Source of the DNA: an uncultured Clostridia bacterium
GTDB lineage: Bacteria; Bacillota; Clostridia; Oscillospirales; CAG-382
DNA length: 5,946 bases
Assembly (NCBI GenBank): GCA_947305675.1
Contig: CAMZED010000092.1
Location: forward strand, 1-5,946
Reading direction: 5' to 3'
Positions within the stretch are counted from its first letter, which is position 1; each line of letters opens with the position of its first letter. The notes beneath the pieces were generated by a model. That model worked only from the letters and a program-made list of their open reading frames with translations. It ran no database searches and was not told where the DNA came from. This document shows, one piece after another, positions 5,769 to 5,946 of the stretch. The position numbers and the translations under genes are program-made.

Positions 5769-5946
5769 GTTTTTACGTTCCTTTCTATTTTGATAAACTT
5801 GTCCATTCCGGCAATATTAAGTATCTTTTCGGCGGCAGGCGAGGGATCGGCGACGGCAAAATCGCTGCCGAGGGATTCGCACTTTTTCATTCTTCCCATA
5901 ACAAGTCCCAGCCCGGACGAATCGCAGAAAGTCACGCCGGAAAGAT
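5765..5946 (-). CDS. spoIIAA: Anti-sigma F factor antagonist SpoIIAA, C-terminal part only
   Basis: The frame runs in from the right window edge and ends at TGA (5767-5765), giving 59 complete codons. It is too short in view to reach its start, which lies outside. The visible part is the second half of a STAS domain. The signature CDSSGLGLVMGR contains the serine, first after the aspartate in DSSG, that by family knowledge is phosphorylated by SpoIIAB. The end (AEKILNIAGMDKFIKIE) matches the C-terminal helix and strand of anti-anti-sigma factors. In its unphosphorylated form SpoIIAA binds SpoIIAB and frees SigF. Its stop overlaps the spoIIAB GTG by four bases, so the two are probably translated in a coupled way. 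The promoter of the operon, expected upstream of this gene, is outside the window. Confidence 0.93.
   Translation of the reverse strand, partial: LSGVTFCDSSGLGLVMGRMKKCESLGSDFAVADPSPAAEKILNIAGMDKFIKIERNVKT
5779..5784 (-). promoter_or_regulatory. Ribosome binding site of spoIIAB
   Basis: On the minus strand AAAGGA (5784 to 5779) precedes the GTG at 5768 by 10 bases. It lies inside the last codons of spoIIAA and supports the GTG start of spoIIAB. Confidence 0.65.

Overview
The window looks like chromosomal core sequence from an endospore-forming member of the Clostridia. The evidence is a sporulation-specific spoIIA cluster on the minus strand, a DUF512 radical-SAM gene next to der and plsY (an arrangement familiar from Clostridia), balanced base composition and AG-rich Shine-Dalgarno sites. 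I cannot name a genus; a gut-type Oscillospirales-like lineage is a guess. Coding density is almost total: the largest non-coding gap is 28 bases. No tRNA, rRNA, mobile element, CRISPR array, riboswitch or prophage signal is visible.

Positions 1-4631, plus strand, are a compact run of four genes: a DUF512/radical-SAM protein (5' end cut by the window edge), the ribosome-assembly GTPase Der, the membrane glycerol-3-phosphate acyltransferase PlsY, and the AAA+ replication-repair ATPase RarA. Gaps are 28, 0 and 15 bases, so one transcript is likely. A good housekeeping-type promoter match (TTGCAA, 17 bases, TATAAT) lies inside the DUF512 gene at 816-844 and could let der-plsY-rarA be transcribed independently.

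Positions 4628-5946, minus strand, are the spoIIA operon, transcribed right to left: spoIIAA (anti-anti-sigma, only the last 59 residues in view), spoIIAB (anti-sigma kinase) and sigF (forespore sigma factor). Together they form the partner-switching module that activates the first compartment-specific sigma factor of sporulation. SpoIIAB holds SigF inactive and phosphorylates SpoIIAA; unphosphorylated SpoIIAA releases SigF. The genes are tightly packed: a 4-base GTGA overlap between spoIIAA and spoIIAB, and a single base between spoIIAB and sigF.

The two runs converge tail to tail. The stop codons of rarA and sigF share the palindrome TTAA at 4628-4631, with no space for an intergenic terminator. 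I did not find a clearly novel system. The points most worth following are the functionally uncharacterised DUF512 protein beside der, the internal promoter candidate, the overlapping convergent stops, the lysine tail of PlsY and the non-ATG starts of plsY, spoIIAB and sigF.
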